Shown here in pieces: positions 51,337-61,206 of a DNA stretch of 64,000 nucleotides (positions within the stretch are counted from its first letter, which is position 1; each line of letters opens with the position of its first letter). The notes beneath the pieces were generated by a model. It ran no database searches. It was not told where the DNA came from and worked only from the letters and a program-made list of their open reading frames with translations. Position numbers and translations under genes: made by a program. This stretch comes from Azophilus sp963663395 (lineage in GTDB: Bacteria > Pseudomonadota > Gammaproteobacteria > Pseudomonadales > Azotimanducaceae), in contig OY760226.1 of the NCBI GenBank assembly GCA_963663395.1, positions 5,642,001-5,706,000 on the forward strand. Reading direction: 5' to 3'.

Positions 51337-54143
51337 CGGGCGATTCCCCGCGCGGCATCGATCTCGGCGGCGTTCCGGACGGCCGCCTCCACCTCCGTGC
51401 AGTCGTGCTCGGCCATGATCTCGGCCCGCCGCGCCTTCTCGTGGCGCTCGGTCTGCACCAGGGCCAGCACCAGCGACGGCGGCACGCAGCGGAACAGGGT
51501 TTCCACCGAGCCGGCGAGCACGACGCCCTCCGTGTACTGCAGGTGCGCCTTCGTGGCCGACAGCAGGAGCTCGCGCTGGGCGTCCGAGAGGTCGCGGAAG
51601 CGGCGCATCTCCTCGACCTCCTCCTTGGGCATGACGAGGCAGATCCACCACTCGATCATGTTGAGCAGCTTCCGCGCCGCCCCCGGAAAGTCCTCGAGGT
51701 TCTGGGTCGCGAGCCAGAGCCACGCGCCGAGTTTCCGCCACATCTTGACAATCTTGACCAGGTACGGGCTCACCAGCGGGTGCGTGGTGACGATGTGCGC
51801 CTCGTCGATGGCGACGATGATCTCGCGGCCGGTGCGCTGGTCGCGCTCGGCGATGTTGTTGACCACGTTCAGGAGCGAGATGAGCGCGATCGCCAGGTGC
51901 GCCTCGTAGCCCTCACGGGCGAAGTGCGCGAGGTCGACCAGCGTTACGTCGGTCTCCGGCCAGATGTCGCCGTCGCGGTTGAACACCTCGCCGGCGAAGC
52001 CGTCGCAGAAGAGTCCGATCGCGTCGCCCATGTCACGCAGGCGCTGCCGCGCCTCCGCCGAGACGCCCTCGCGGGTCTCGGCGAGCAGGTGGAAGGCGCG
52101 GCGCACATGGTCCGTGCGCGGCTTCGCGCCCTCGGCGCGGGCGTTCTTGGCCGCCTCGATCACCGCGTCCCGGATTACCCGCCGATCGGCGCGCCGCAAC
52201 CGCTCGACCTCTTTGGCTTCGCCCCCGGTGACCATCAGCGTCGCCACCGTCTCCAACTCCCCCAGGATGTCGCGCGGCTCGTCCTCGTCGTCGTCCGCGA
52301 CATCGCCGAGTTCCGGGATCTCGGCGTCCTCCGGCGTCTCGGTGTCGACGGCGATCTCCGCCGCCTCCGACAGGAGCGCCGCGTCGGCGAACGTCGGCAG
52401 CGACACGCCGCTGCCGGGTTTCAGGGCCACGCGGTTCACCGTCAGGCCCAGTGACTCGAACCAGTCGGCCAAGAGGCCGAACGAGTTGCCGGCCTCGATG
52501 ACGAAGAGCCGCGGCCGGTGTACGGCCATCAGCTGCGCCAGCATCCCGCCGAGCGTCGCGCTTTTTCCCGCGCCGGTCGGGCCGACCAGGAGGCCGTGCG
52601 CGTTCTTCAGCCGGTCGAGCTTGTTCAGCGGATCGAAGGTGAGCGGTTCTCCACCGCGGTTGAAGAACGACAGGCCCGGATGCCCGGTGCCGGTCGTGCG
52701 GCCGAACAGCGGCCACACGTTGGCGGCGTGCTGCACCCAGGCGAGCCGCGTCTGCCGCCAGCCCGCCTGCCGGTCGGCGTCCGGCTCGTAGGCCATCGGC
52801 AGGTGCAGCAGGAAATTGTCGAGCGCGCGCACATCGTCCTTGGGCGCCACCGCGCGAAAGCCGTGGCGCAGCAGCACCGTGCGCGCCTGCGCGGTGAGCC
52901 GGTTCAGGTCCTCCATGGACGGCGCGCGCAGGAAGAAGGCGACGCCGAGCCGGTAGAGCTTGTGGCGCTCGCCCATGATCTCCTTGGCCGCGCGGCAGTC
53001 CGCGCGCGCCCGGATCGCGTCCGCCGACTCGCCGGTCGCAGACGCCGCGATCCGGTCGACGTGGGCGTCCACCGTGTCCTGCGGCACGGGCACCAGCGTC
53101 GTCACGTAGACCGTGCCCTCCGGGAGCTGGTCCAGCACGGCGTTGACCGCGTCCCCGTGGCGCGTCTCGCCGGTCACGTGGCCGATCGCCGGCGGCCGCC
53201 GCAGCCCCTCGACGGTGAGCACGCGCATCGCCGTGCGGTCGAAGACCCAGGCGCCGTTGGCCGCGTCCGAGCGCGGGTGGCAGTAGAAGAGCGTCTCGGC
53301 GAACCCGTCGCCGTACGGCAGGTCCCCGTCGCCGATCAGGTCCCGCGCGAACGCGGCCGGGTCGTCCGGGGTCAGCTCCGTCCAGGCGTTGAACCAGCGC
53401 GTCAGCCAGGCGTGGAACTCCGCCGCCGTCAGCCGCCGCTGCTTAACGCCCAGGCCCTCCAGCGCCCCGGTCAGCTTGCCGCCCGCCTCGAGCAGCGCCT
53501 CGCTTGGCGAGGCGTCCGCACCGTCCGCCGCCTTCGCGTCGCGCAGCCAGCGGTAGAGCACCACCAGCGTGCGCTGCCGCGCGCCCGCCCAGCGGGTCTG
53601 CGAGAGCCGGTCGGTGAACAGGCCCCCGGGCTTCGCGACGCCCCGGTAGTGGGCGGCGAGGATGTCCGCGTACGCCGACGAAAAACCGGTGTCCCTGGCG
53701 GCCCCGGCGATGTAGTCCCGGAACCCCGCGGCGGCGGCCGACAGGTCCGGCTCGCGCCAGGTGTAGGTCTGCAGCACCCAGGGCGCCCCGTCGAACTCCT
53801 CGAAGCTGTCCTGGAGCACGTCGTGCAGGCCGTTTCTCACGTCCGTGAGCCAGCGGCTGCCGCGGCCCTCGGTGCCGCGCGGCTCGATCTCCCAGACGGC
53901 CCCGACACTCCTCCCGTCCTCCAGAAGGATCGTGCCGTCGTCGAGCGCCTCGGCCCACGGCACGTGGTCCACGAACGAGCGCGCCGGGCGGTACATCGAC
54001 GCCACGGTCGCGGGCGGCACGCCCTTCCGGGGTACCGTGCACTTCGCCGCACCGTCTGCTTCCCCGCCGGCCGCCGACGGGGATTCCCGCGTCGCGCCCG
54101 CCTCGCGCGGAGCCGACTTCCCGAAAAGACCCTCGAACTTCAC
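51333..54143 (-). CDS. traC: TraC/VirB4-type conjugation ATPase, PFL_4706 family
   Basis: A 936-residue cytoplasmic ATPase that powers the type IV secretion apparatus. Walker A GPTGAGKSA lies at about residues 524-532, Walker B in IIVAIDEAHIV, and the WLATQNLEDF motif near the C-terminus is typical. An acidic insert (EDAEIPELGDVADDDEDEPR) follows the ATPase core entry. Length fits the TIGR03744 family. Overlaps both neighbours by ATGA. Confidence 0.95.
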   Translation of the reverse strand: MKFEGLFGKSAPREAGATRESPSAAGGEADGAAKCTVPRKGVPPATVASMYRPARSFVDHVPWAEALDDGTILLEDGRSVGAVWEIEPRGTEGRGSRWLTDVRNGLHDVLQDSFEEFDGAPWVLQTYTWREPDLSAAAAGFRDYIAGAARDTGFSSAYADILAAHYRGVAKPGGLFTDRLSQTRWAGARQRTLVVLYRWLRDAKAADGADASPSEALLEAGGKLTGALEGLGVKQRRLTAAEFHAWLTRWFNAWTELTPDDPAAFARDLIGDGDLPYGDGFAETLFYCHPRSDAANGAWVFDRTAMRVLTVEGLRRPPAIGHVTGETRHGDAVNAVLDQLPEGTVYVTTLVPVPQDTVDAHVDRIAASATGESADAIRARADCRAAKEIMGERHKLYRLGVAFFLRAPSMEDLNRLTAQARTVLLRHGFRAVAPKDDVRALDNFLLHLPMAYEPDADRQAGWRQTRLAWVQHAANVWPLFGRTTGTGHPGLSFFNRGGEPLTFDPLNKLDRLKNAHGLLVGPTGAGKSATLGGMLAQLMAVHRPRLFVIEAGNSFGLLADWFESLGLTVNRVALKPGSGVSLPTFADAALLSEAAEIAVDTETPEDAEIPELGDVADDDEDEPRDILGELETVATLMVTGGEAKEVERLRRADRRVIRDAVIEAAKNARAEGAKPRTDHVRRAFHLLAETREGVSAEARQRLRDMGDAIGLFCDGFAGEVFNRDGDIWPETDVTLVDLAHFAREGYEAHLAIALISLLNVVNNIAERDQRTGREIIVAIDEAHIVTTHPLVSPYLVKIVKMWRKLGAWLWLATQNLEDFPGAARKLLNMIEWWICLVMPKEEVEEMRRFRDLSDAQRELLLSATKAHLQYTEGVVLAGSVETLFRCVPPSLVLALVQTERHEKARRAEIMAEHDCTEVEAAVRNAAEIDAARGIAR

Positions 54144-54640
54144 AGCGCGTCACGGCCTATTGGCGAATCGTCCGCCCCGGGTTCCGCCAGCCGCACCGCC
54201 TGCTCCAGTTCGCCCGGCAGCGCGTACTCCACGCGCTCGTAGAGCGGCACCGCCGTTGTGTAGCCCGGCACCGGGACACGTTGGTCGGTCGCCAGGTGCG
54301 GCAGCACGTGGATGTAGATGTCGGGGTTCGGCAGCCGCGGGAACAGCAGTTCCAGCTCGTTCGCCGCCGTGTGCGTGTACGAGGCCGCGTCGCGTCCGGC
54401 CTCCGGCTCCGCGGCCGACGCTTTCGACGCCTCGCACGGCCAGTCGAACAGCCACCAGCGGCAGCGCGCCGCGGTCTCCGGCGCCGCCGGGTCCTCCGGC
54501 GCGGACGCGCGTTCCGGCGCCCCGCCCCGGTACAGGTCGATCATCCGCGGCCCCTCCGCCAGCACGGAGGAGGGCGCGTTCGACGCGCACCCGGCGAGCG
54601 CTGCCGCGATCAATGCCAAAGTCAATCTAGTCCAGTGCAC
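54140..54640 (-). CDS. Conjugative transfer region lipoprotein (TIGR03751 type)
   Basis: A 166-residue lipoprotein: signal with lipobox LAGC (LALIAAALAGC), then GPRMIDLYRGG and a C-terminal region with LFPRLPNPDIYIHVLPHLAT characteristic of the family. It would be anchored in the outer membrane as part of the secretion core (TraV-like role). GTG start with GGGAGG upstream, overlapping the previous gene by 14 bases. Confidence 0.87.
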   Translation of the reverse strand: MHWTRLTLALIAAALAGCASNAPSSVLAEGPRMIDLYRGGAPERASAPEDPAAPETAARCRWWLFDWPCEASKASAAEPEAGRDAASYTHTAANELELLFPRLPNPDIYIHVLPHLATDQRVPVPGYTTAVPLYERVEYALPGELEQAVRLAEPGADDSPIGRDAL

Positions 54641-55988
54641 GATGCCTCCCCGCCGTTGCGGCGTCCTCGTGGCGGACCAGCCGGCCCGCCGGGTCGTAGT
54701 CAATCCTGAGTTCCTCGTCGACGTGCACGGCCACGCGCGCGCCGGGCGCCACGTAGACGGCGTCGTATTCCTGCGCCTGGCGCTCGCGCAGCCAGCGCGC
54801 CACCTCCTGGGCCGCCCCCGACAGCCCGCGGCCCGCCGCGTAGCGTCCGAGGTTGCCTTCGACCACCGTGGTCGCGGTTCCGGCGATGCCGCCCGCATAG
54901 GTCTGCGTCTGCGCCGCCGCCAGGCCCTCGGCGGCCGCGCCGAGGGTGAGCGCCGCGGCGCTCTGCCCGAGGTAGGACGCCGCGTTCGTCACCCGCTCGC
55001 CGGCGACGCACGGGTTGCCGTGGTCGTCGGACAGGCCGCCGAGCCGTACGGCGCGGGTGCTGCCGCTGCCGGTGGAGACATCCCGCGGCTCGGGCACCGT
55101 GACGATCCGGCCGTCGGCGAAAACGAACGTCACCGAGGTCACGTCGCCGGTGACGCACCCGAGCGTCCAGTCGCCGATCGCCTCGCCTGACGCCACCGCG
55201 TAGGCGAGTTCCGGGATCTCGTGGCCGTTGGCGGCCAGATTGTCGCGCCCGATCAGGAGCTTGAAGAAGTAGGGGTCCGTGACCCGGGCCTCGGCGCCGA
55301 CCGGAACCCGGCCGATCAGCGCGGTGAACGCGCGCGCGCCGACCAGCGTCGCGTTCTTCGGGATGGTGTAGACGGGCCGCACGGGCGGCTCCTCGGTGTC
55401 CCGGCCGTCCTTGCCGATCGGGATCGCGCCGGCCGGTCCGTCGCCCCAGGGCAGGAGCCCCGCGTCCGCCGCCTCCCGCTCCATCGGCGGCAACCAGACG
55501 GTCTCCGCCGTCCCGGGGCCGCTCGCCGTCCCGCCGCGCACTGCGGCGGGCGCGCTCCGCAGCAGCCGCTCGATCTCGTCCTTCAGGCCCGCGATCTCGT
55601 TCCGGGCGTCGGCGACCACCCCGTGGTTCTCCTCGCGCAGACGGGCGGCCTCGTCCGAGAGTTCGCCGGTCACCTCGGCCACCACGCTCGCACGCATGTC
55701 CCGCAGGCGCGCGTTGTCGCCGCGCAGCGAATCGTTCGTCGACTCGAGCCGCGCCAGGCGCTGGTTCGTCTCGCGCACGCTCGCGATCAGCGTGCGCACC
55801 GTGTCGTCGGGGGTGTCGCCCTCGATGCCGAGCGCGGCGGCCGTCTCGGGCGAGAGCGGCTCGCCGCCCACCGTCGGCGCGATGCCCACGGAGGCCGCCT
55901 CGTCGCGCGAGCAGCGCACGATCCCCATCATGACCACCGCCAGGACCACCACCGCAATGCCGCACTTGACCAGAAGGTTGGCGCTCAC
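54627..55988 (-). CDS. TraB-like core protein, PFL_4705 family
   Basis: A 453-residue bitopic protein: one membrane helix (CGIAVVVLAVVMMGIV), a coiled coil (VRETNQRLARLESTNDSLRG; EENHGVVADARNEIAGLKDE) and a periplasmic TraB/VirB10-like domain (TIPKNATLVGARAFTALIGR). It links inner and outer membrane complexes of the secretion channel (TIGR03752). ATGA overlap with the TraK-like gene. Confidence 0.9.
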   Translation of the reverse strand: MSANLLVKCGIAVVVLAVVMMGIVRCSRDEAASVGIAPTVGGEPLSPETAAALGIEGDTPDDTVRTLIASVRETNQRLARLESTNDSLRGDNARLRDMRASVVAEVTGELSDEAARLREENHGVVADARNEIAGLKDEIERLLRSAPAAVRGGTASGPGTAETVWLPPMEREAADAGLLPWGDGPAGAIPIGKDGRDTEEPPVRPVYTIPKNATLVGARAFTALIGRVPVGAEARVTDPYFFKLLIGRDNLAANGHEIPELAYAVASGEAIGDWTLGCVTGDVTSVTFVFADGRIVTVPEPRDVSTGSGSTRAVRLGGLSDDHGNPCVAGERVTNAASYLGQSAAALTLGAAAEGLAAAQTQTYAGGIAGTATTVVEGNLGRYAAGRGLSGAAQEVARWLRERQAQEYDAVYVAPGARVAVHVDEELRIDYDPAGRLVRHEDAATAGRHRALD

Positions 55989-56803
55989 GGCGACACCTCC
56001 GTCAGGAGATCGAACGGTTCGCGCGAGACCAGGTACAAGCGCGCCGTGAACCCGGGCTCCCCGGCAGGGGCAAGCGTCGAGCGGGTCCAGCCGACCGCGA
56101 CGAACCCGGGCTCCGTGTCGAGGCGCGGTCCCTGAGACGCACGCAGGTAACGCGCGTCCAGTTCCAGCGGCGCGTCGCTCGCGTTGGACGCCTCGACGGT
56201 CGTGACAAAGAGGCCGGCGCGGGAGAGCTGACGCAGCACGGCAAGCCGCAGCCGTCTTCCGTCGGTTTGGCGGTAAAGGACCGTGGCATCGCCGACGGTC
56301 GTCTCCACATGAACCGTTCCCGCCGGCAGCCCGCCGAGCCGGGGCGGGGCGAGGTCCAGGCGCGCCGCGTGGCGGATCAGCGACACGATGCCGCCGCGCG
56401 GATCCTCGGCCTCGCCGCGGCGCTCGGCAACGCCCTGTTCCGGGCGCGCCACCGTCACCTCGAGCGGCTCCGCAGTGCCGCCGCCAGCGCCAGACACGGC
56501 CTGCACGTCGAACAGGACGAACTCGCCGGTCCGCTCGAGCCTTACCTTCACGCGCCGCGTCCCGAACGGCTCCGTGGCCAGCCAGTAGGCGGTGTCGTTA
56601 GCGAACTGGGCACGCAAGCGCCCGGTCTCGACGAGATCAGCCGGGACGCCGACCGTGGCCGGGCCTTCGAAGCGCACCTGGCGCTCGACGCCGACGGCGA
56701 GCGTCACCGGGATCGGCGTGCGCGCCCAGTCGACCGTCTCCGCCGATGCGGCGCACGCCCAGGCGGCGCAATACCATCCGGCGATCATCGTTTTCCGTTT
56801 CAT
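55985..56803 (-). CDS. TraK-like core protein, PFL_4704 family
   Basis: A 272-residue exported protein (signal ends CAASAE) with a beta-rich mature part (VGVERQVRFEGPATVGVPAD; FGTRRVKVRLERTGEFVLFD) like TIGR03749/TraK. It is the VirB9-like component of the outer-membrane core. ATGA overlaps on both sides. Confidence 0.87.
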   Translation of the reverse strand: MKRKTMIAGWYCAAWACAASAETVDWARTPIPVTLAVGVERQVRFEGPATVGVPADLVETGRLRAQFANDTAYWLATEPFGTRRVKVRLERTGEFVLFDVQAVSGAGGGTAEPLEVTVARPEQGVAERRGEAEDPRGGIVSLIRHAARLDLAPPRLGGLPAGTVHVETTVGDATVLYRQTDGRRLRLAVLRQLSRAGLFVTTVEASNASDAPLELDARYLRASQGPRLDTEPGFVAVGWTRSTLAPAGEPGFTARLYLVSREPFDLLTEVSP

Positions 56804-57435
56804 GTCCTTGACTCCTCCTCCAGTTCGATGGCCCGGGGCACGCCCGCCAGACAGTCGAGCGCGAGCCCCCAGGGATTGAGTTCGCGGTCCACGTCGTAGC
56901 GCACCACGCGCACCGGGTAGGCGACCGCTCGGCTCTTCACCCGCTCGCCGAGCACCGTCTCCTCAATCATGAGGTCCAGCGAGACCACCCAGCTGCCGCC
57001 GCCCTCGTCGTAGACCCGCTCGACCGAATAGCCCCGGCCGGGGATCTCCCAGACCGCGCGCTGCCGCCCGGCGAGTTCGCGCCGGCCGTTGCGCTCGCCG
57101 AAATCGTCGAGCCGGTCCTGGCGGCAGGCCGGCGTCAGGAAATTGACCAGCGCGTCTAGTTTTGCGCGGTACTCGCGCGCCCCGTCGCTCGGCCAGCGGT
57201 AGAGCTGCTGCCAGATGTAGAGCGCGAACGTGTAGATGTGCGGCGGCGCCGGCGCGTCGGGCCGCACGGTCGCGCCCGCGGTGAGGTCGGGCGGGATGTG
57301 GATGCGCAGCGAACTCGGCGCCGTCATCCAGCCGACGCCGAGGATCAGCGCGCACGCGAGCGCCACCCCGACCGCGCCCCAGAGCGCGCGGATCGCTTCG
57401 CGCTGCCCGGCGAGCGCGTTGCGGTAGCGGCTCAT
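56800..57435 (-). CDS. TraE-like core protein, PFL_4703 family
   Basis: A 211-residue inner-membrane protein with one helix near the N-terminus (VALACALILGVGWM) and a VirB8/TraE-like periplasmic domain (YTFALYIWQQLYRWPSDGAR; FLTPACRQDRLDDF). Fits TIGR03746. ATGA overlaps both neighbours. Confidence 0.88.
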   Translation of the reverse strand: MSRYRNALAGQREAIRALWGAVGVALACALILGVGWMTAPSSLRIHIPPDLTAGATVRPDAPAPPHIYTFALYIWQQLYRWPSDGAREYRAKLDALVNFLTPACRQDRLDDFGERNGRRELAGRQRAVWEIPGRGYSVERVYDEGGGSWVVSLDLMIEETVLGERVKSRAVAYPVRVVRYDVDRELNPWGLALDCLAGVPRAIELEEESRT

Positions 57436-57803
57436 CGCGCCCGTCCCCGCGGCCGCCGGGCGCGGATGTCCCAGACCGCGCTCTCGCGCAGCATGGTTTT
57501 GGGTTTGAGGTTCCTGTCCTCGAGCCAGGCGGCGACCGCGTCGGCGTGGTAGCCCTCGGGCCGCCCGCGCTTCAGGCGCCGGAGCACCCGCGCGGTCAAC
57601 CAGATGCCGCCGCAGGCGGCCAAGGCGCCTGCACCGATGCCGAGCACGGCCTGGCCAAACAGCGCGGCGACCAGGGCGCCCGCCGGGATCCAGAGCCCCA
57701 GGTTGACGAGCCCCGCCATGCGCAGCTCGCCGTCCGAGAGGCCGAGGAACACCGCCGGCGACCGATTCAGCCGGTCCGGCAGGAACGCGATTTCCTCATC
57801 CAT
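57432..57803 (-). CDS. TraL-like membrane protein (TIGR03750 type)
   Basis: A 123-residue protein opening EIAFLPDRLNRSPAVFLGLS, with two helices (LGLWIPAGALVAALFGQAVL; ALAACGGIWLTARVL) and a C-terminal basic tail with VAAWLEDRNLKPKTML. Position and sequence fit the small TraL-like component. One-base overlap (TGATG) with the upstream gene. Confidence 0.85.
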   Translation of the reverse strand: MDEEIAFLPDRLNRSPAVFLGLSDGELRMAGLVNLGLWIPAGALVAALFGQAVLGIGAGALAACGGIWLTARVLRRLKRGRPEGYHADAVAAWLEDRNLKPKTMLRESAVWDIRARRPRGRAR

Positions 57804-58231
57804 CAGGTCAGCACCGTCGCCGACTGGGTAGCCAGGAAGATCACGATCACCAGCAGCACGACGCCGACCGCGCCGTGCATGCCCACCTCGCCCCAGGTGG
57901 CGCGCCCGTCGGCCACCATCGAGTACTTCGAGATGACGTTCTTGGCGACCACCAGAAGCGAGATCGCCGACAGCCCCAGGCCGCCGAGCACCACGATGTC
58001 GAGCCCGTACGCCTGCAGCATGCCGATGAAGTCGCCGTCGTCGACCGCGCCGGTCGAGGGGTCCGCCACCTCGGGCAGTCCCGCTCTCGCGAAGGCGGCG
58101 CCGAGCAGGGCCACCGCCGCCGTCCACAGCCGCGCCGCGCGCCCGCGCCGTCCGTTCCGCCGGGCCCGCCGCCCGCCGCTCAACCGCTTGTCCACAATCT
58201 TGTCCACAGTTCCGTCTCCTTTGTCATTCAC
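57803..58231 (-). CDS. Pilin-like membrane protein, PFL_4702 family
   Basis: A 142-residue protein with a basic N-terminus, a signal-like helix ending FARAGLPEVADPS, and two further helices (DIVVLGGLGLSAISLLVVAK; HGAVGVVLLVIVIFLAT). It has the topology of a conjugative pilin precursor (VirB2/TraA-like) in the TIGR03745 family. GTG start overlapping the upstream stop (GTGA). Confidence 0.82.
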   Translation of the reverse strand: MNDKGDGTVDKIVDKRLSGGRRARRNGRRGRAARLWTAAVALLGAAFARAGLPEVADPSTGAVDDGDFIGMLQAYGLDIVVLGGLGLSAISLLVVAKNVISKYSMVADGRATWGEVGMHGAVGVVLLVIVIFLATQSATVLT

Positions 58232-58470
58232 CACGTGACGACCGCCAGCACGACGACCGTCAGGAACACGGCGCGGAGCACGTGCCCCCCGGCTTCGCCG
58301 GGCGGCGTGCCGCCGCCGCTCCAGTTCTTGTAGGCGTGGAACACGACCCACGCGCACCACGCGATCGCGAGTGCGCAGACAAGCCCCGCGCAGAGCGCGA
58401 GCACGTTCGCCTCCGTCACCCACGAGCCGGGGTTCGCGCCCCGGAACGCCGCCTGCTGCGCCGCATTCAT
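58228..58470 (-). CDS. Small membrane protein, TIGR03758 family
   Basis: An 80-residue protein with two helices (VLALCAGLVCALAIAWCAWV; VLRAVFLTVVVLAVVTW), as in the pilin-adjacent small proteins of this ICE family. It overlaps the pilin-like gene by GTGA and follows the PFL_4697-like gene by 17 bases. Confidence 0.82.
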   Translation of the reverse strand: MNAAQQAAFRGANPGSWVTEANVLALCAGLVCALAIAWCAWVVFHAYKNWSGGGTPPGEAGGHVLRAVFLTVVVLAVVTW

Positions 58471-58487
58471 TGCCTTTCCGTCTCCGC

Positions 58488-59147
58488 CTACAGGTATTTC
58501 TTGAACGACGCGGTCACGACCAGCGCCGCCGCGCCGAACAGGGCCGCGCCCGGGACGATCACCGCCGTCGGGTGCACCGCGAACGGGATCGCCAGATAGA
58601 CGAACGCCGCCGCGTACAGCACCTTGGGGGCGCCGCGCTTGGCGGCGTGGTAGATGCCGCCGAACTCGCGGCCCGCCGACCAGCGGCGAACGTCCCGCAG
58701 CGTCAGGCCGCCCGCCAGACCCACCAGGCCGAACCCCAGGAACGCGGGCACCGAGAACGCCAGCAGCACCACGCGCACCATCAGCACCTGCACCGTCCAC
58801 AGCGCCGCCCGCACGTACTCGGAAAGGTCCACAGTCCCGCCCAGCCAGTCGAGCGCGTCGGCAAGCCCGGTCCACTCGAACGCGTAGAAGTAGCCGCGCT
58901 CGGCGGCCTCGAGCACGCGCCCGGCGGCGGGGCGCAGGTCGGCGTTCAGATAGCCCGCCTCGCGCTCAAGCACGTCCGCCGCGTGCTCCGCGTCCTGTTC
59001 CGGCCACCACCAGGTCATGCCGATCCACTCCACCGCCACCGACATCACGAGCGACAGCACGAGGCAGTGCAGCACGCCGCGGCTCCGCCTGCGCTCGCGG
59101 CGCGGCGGCTCCCTGCGATCCGCGCGGGCGGTCGCCGCCTCAGCCAT
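58488..59147 (-). CDS. Conjugative element membrane protein, PFL_4697 family
   Basis: A 219-residue inner-membrane protein: helix at about 25-45 (VLHCLVLSLVMSVAVEW), a soluble part with WWWPEQDAEHAADVLEREAG, and helices in the C-terminal half (VVLLAFSVPAFLGFGLVGLA; VLYAAAFVYLAIPFAVHPTA). It belongs to TIGR03747, always next to traD. ATG chosen near the traD stop, with an 8-base overlap. Confidence 0.87.
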   Translation of the reverse strand: MAEAATARADRREPPRRERRRSRGVLHCLVLSLVMSVAVEWIGMTWWWPEQDAEHAADVLEREAGYLNADLRPAAGRVLEAAERGYFYAFEWTGLADALDWLGGTVDLSEYVRAALWTVQVLMVRVVLLAFSVPAFLGFGLVGLAGGLTLRDVRRWSAGREFGGIYHAAKRGAPKVLYAAAFVYLAIPFAVHPTAVIVPGAALFGAAALVVTASFKKYL

Positions 59148-61206
59148 CGGGCGCCTCCGGAACCGTCTCCGCCACGCCGGCCCACCAGGATCCGCCCGAG
59201 CGGTAGCGGCGCTCCATGTCGGCAGCCAGCTCTGCGAACGCCGCCGACGCGTCGCCGTTGCCGCCCGCCGGCAGCGGCAGGCGCACCTTCCACAGCGCAC
59301 CGCCCTCGAGCAGCGCGAACGCCTCCCCCTTGGGCAGGCGCGTGACGTCGTGCGGCTCCAGCATGGTCGCCTGCGAGCCCGTGATGCGGTCCTCGTGGCG
59401 GGAGCTGAAGTCGACGTCGGTGTCCGGGTCCGACGAGTCCGTATAGCCGGCGATCTGCGTGAGCTCCACCACGTTCACGGTCGGCAGCTGGTCCGTCAGC
59501 AGCGCCGCCGTGTCGATGTCCTTGACCCGGAACATCACCAGCGAGTTGAAGTTGCCCGACACCTGGCGCGCCTTGGCGACGTCGCGCGTCTTCGCCTGAA
59601 TGTCCGAAAAAGTCTGTGTGTAGGCGGTCACCTGCATCCCGGCGGCGCCGCCCTTGTTCAGGAGCGGGATGAACTCGTCGCCCATCAGTTCGTTGAACTC
59701 GTCCATGTGCACCACGACCGGGTGCCGGGGCGCTTCCACGCCGGCCCGGAACCCGTGCGTGTCGCCGTGCTTGTAGCGCTCGCCGGCGTAGCTCACGAGG
59801 TCGGCGAACATCGAGTTGCCGACCGCCGCCGCCACCGGCGCGTCCGACAGCGCGTCGAGGCCGACGTAGACCACGAGCTTCTGGTTGACCACCCGGCGCC
59901 AGTCCCACACCGGGCGCGGGTCGTCCACGTCCCGGTAGTCCGGGCTCAGGAGCTCCGCGGCCTTGCCGGTCGTCAGTTTTTCGAGCAGCGGCAGGAGCGA
60001 GGCGACGAGCTTGTCGAAGTAGCTCTTCTCGTAGCGCATGGCGCTGCGCAGCCCGTCGAGCACCTCGTCGCCCAGGGACCCCTCGAGCATCGCCCGCTCG
60101 AACGCCACCAGCCGCGCCGGGCGGCCCGCCATGTGGCGCGGCGGCTCCTCGCGGGCCCGCTCGATCGCCGCCACCCGCGCGAGCACGTCCAGGCGGTCCG
60201 CGAAATGCGACTCGGCGTAGGACAGGCACAGGTCGTCGATATTGGTGACGTGCCTGAGGATCGTGCGGTAGTCCGGCCGCTGGCCGAGCGCCACCACGGC
60301 GCGCGCCACGATGTTGACGAAGCGCCAGACGAACTCGCGGAACACGGCCGACTGCCCCTCGCCCGACACCTGCCCCGCGACCCGGGTCGCCACCTCCGTG
60401 ATGCGGCGGAACTGCCCGACGCCGTTGTAGCGGCTGGACAGCTCCGGATAGCCGAGATGGAACAGCAGGAAGTCGTCCTCCCGGCCGCCCAGGCGGCACG
60501 CCTCGCGCACGGCGCGCAGGAGGTCGGCGTCGCCCTTGGGATCGAACACCACCACCGTCTCTCCGCGCCGGATGTCCTGCGCCACCGAGAGTTCCAGCAG
60601 CCGCGTCTTGCCGACCTGCGTGGTGCCGAGCACCAGCGTGTGCCCGCTGCGGTCCCGGAGCGGCAGGCGCACCCGCTCCTCGGCGAGCTCGACGCCGTGC
60701 AGCCAGGTCGAGCCGCCGACCGGCGGCGGCGCGCGGAAGGGATTCAACGGGACGTCCGACGCAAGCCACCGCCCGAGCGGCGCCAGCCCGCCGCTCCCCG
60801 GCTCCGCCGCGCAGGCGTGCGCCCAGCGGGTCAGGCGGCCCGGCTCGACGAACCTGCGGAAGCGCGTCTTGCGGCAGTCGTGCAGGCGCTGCGTGTGGCG
60901 CTCGCCCCAGCGGAAGCCGCGGCCCAGGAACAGCGCGTCGGCGCTCACCGGGATGCGCTCCGCCGGCATGACCCAGCGGCGCCGACGGCGCAGGTTGCGC
61001 TGGTAGCGCACGATGCGGATTCCCCGGTGCAGCCACCACCCGCCGTTGAGCCCGAGCGCCGCCGCGGAGCCGTAGCCCGCGGCCGGCGTCATCATGAAGT
61101 ACTCGGGGCCGAGCGCCATGGCGACCCCCACGAGCACCGACACCGTCCCCGCGTTCAGCTCCGCGGGCGGGCGCAGCAGCGCCTCGACCGGATGCCCGCC
61201 GATCAC
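59140..61206 (-). CDS. traD: TraD coupling protein, SXT/TOL subfamily
   Basis: A 688-residue type IV coupling ATPase that brings the relaxase-DNA complex to the secretion channel. It starts IGGHPVEALLRPPAELNAG as the family does, has an N-terminal membrane pair, Walker A LGTTQVGKTR, Walker B VVVHMDEFNEL and the QTFSDIQAKT motif. GTG start with GGAG nine bases upstream, overlapping the 61203 gene (GTGA). Confidence 0.94.
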   Translation of the reverse strand: MIGGHPVEALLRPPAELNAGTVSVLVGVAMALGPEYFMMTPAAGYGSAAALGLNGGWWLHRGIRIVRYQRNLRRRRRWVMPAERIPVSADALFLGRGFRWGERHTQRLHDCRKTRFRRFVEPGRLTRWAHACAAEPGSGGLAPLGRWLASDVPLNPFRAPPPVGGSTWLHGVELAEERVRLPLRDRSGHTLVLGTTQVGKTRLLELSVAQDIRRGETVVVFDPKGDADLLRAVREACRLGGREDDFLLFHLGYPELSSRYNGVGQFRRITEVATRVAGQVSGEGQSAVFREFVWRFVNIVARAVVALGQRPDYRTILRHVTNIDDLCLSYAESHFADRLDVLARVAAIERAREEPPRHMAGRPARLVAFERAMLEGSLGDEVLDGLRSAMRYEKSYFDKLVASLLPLLEKLTTGKAAELLSPDYRDVDDPRPVWDWRRVVNQKLVVYVGLDALSDAPVAAAVGNSMFADLVSYAGERYKHGDTHGFRAGVEAPRHPVVVHMDEFNELMGDEFIPLLNKGGAAGMQVTAYTQTFSDIQAKTRDVAKARQVSGNFNSLVMFRVKDIDTAALLTDQLPTVNVVELTQIAGYTDSSDPDTDVDFSSRHEDRITGSQATMLEPHDVTRLPKGEAFALLEGGALWKVRLPLPAGGNGDASAAFAELAADMERRYRSGGSWWAGVAETVPEAPDG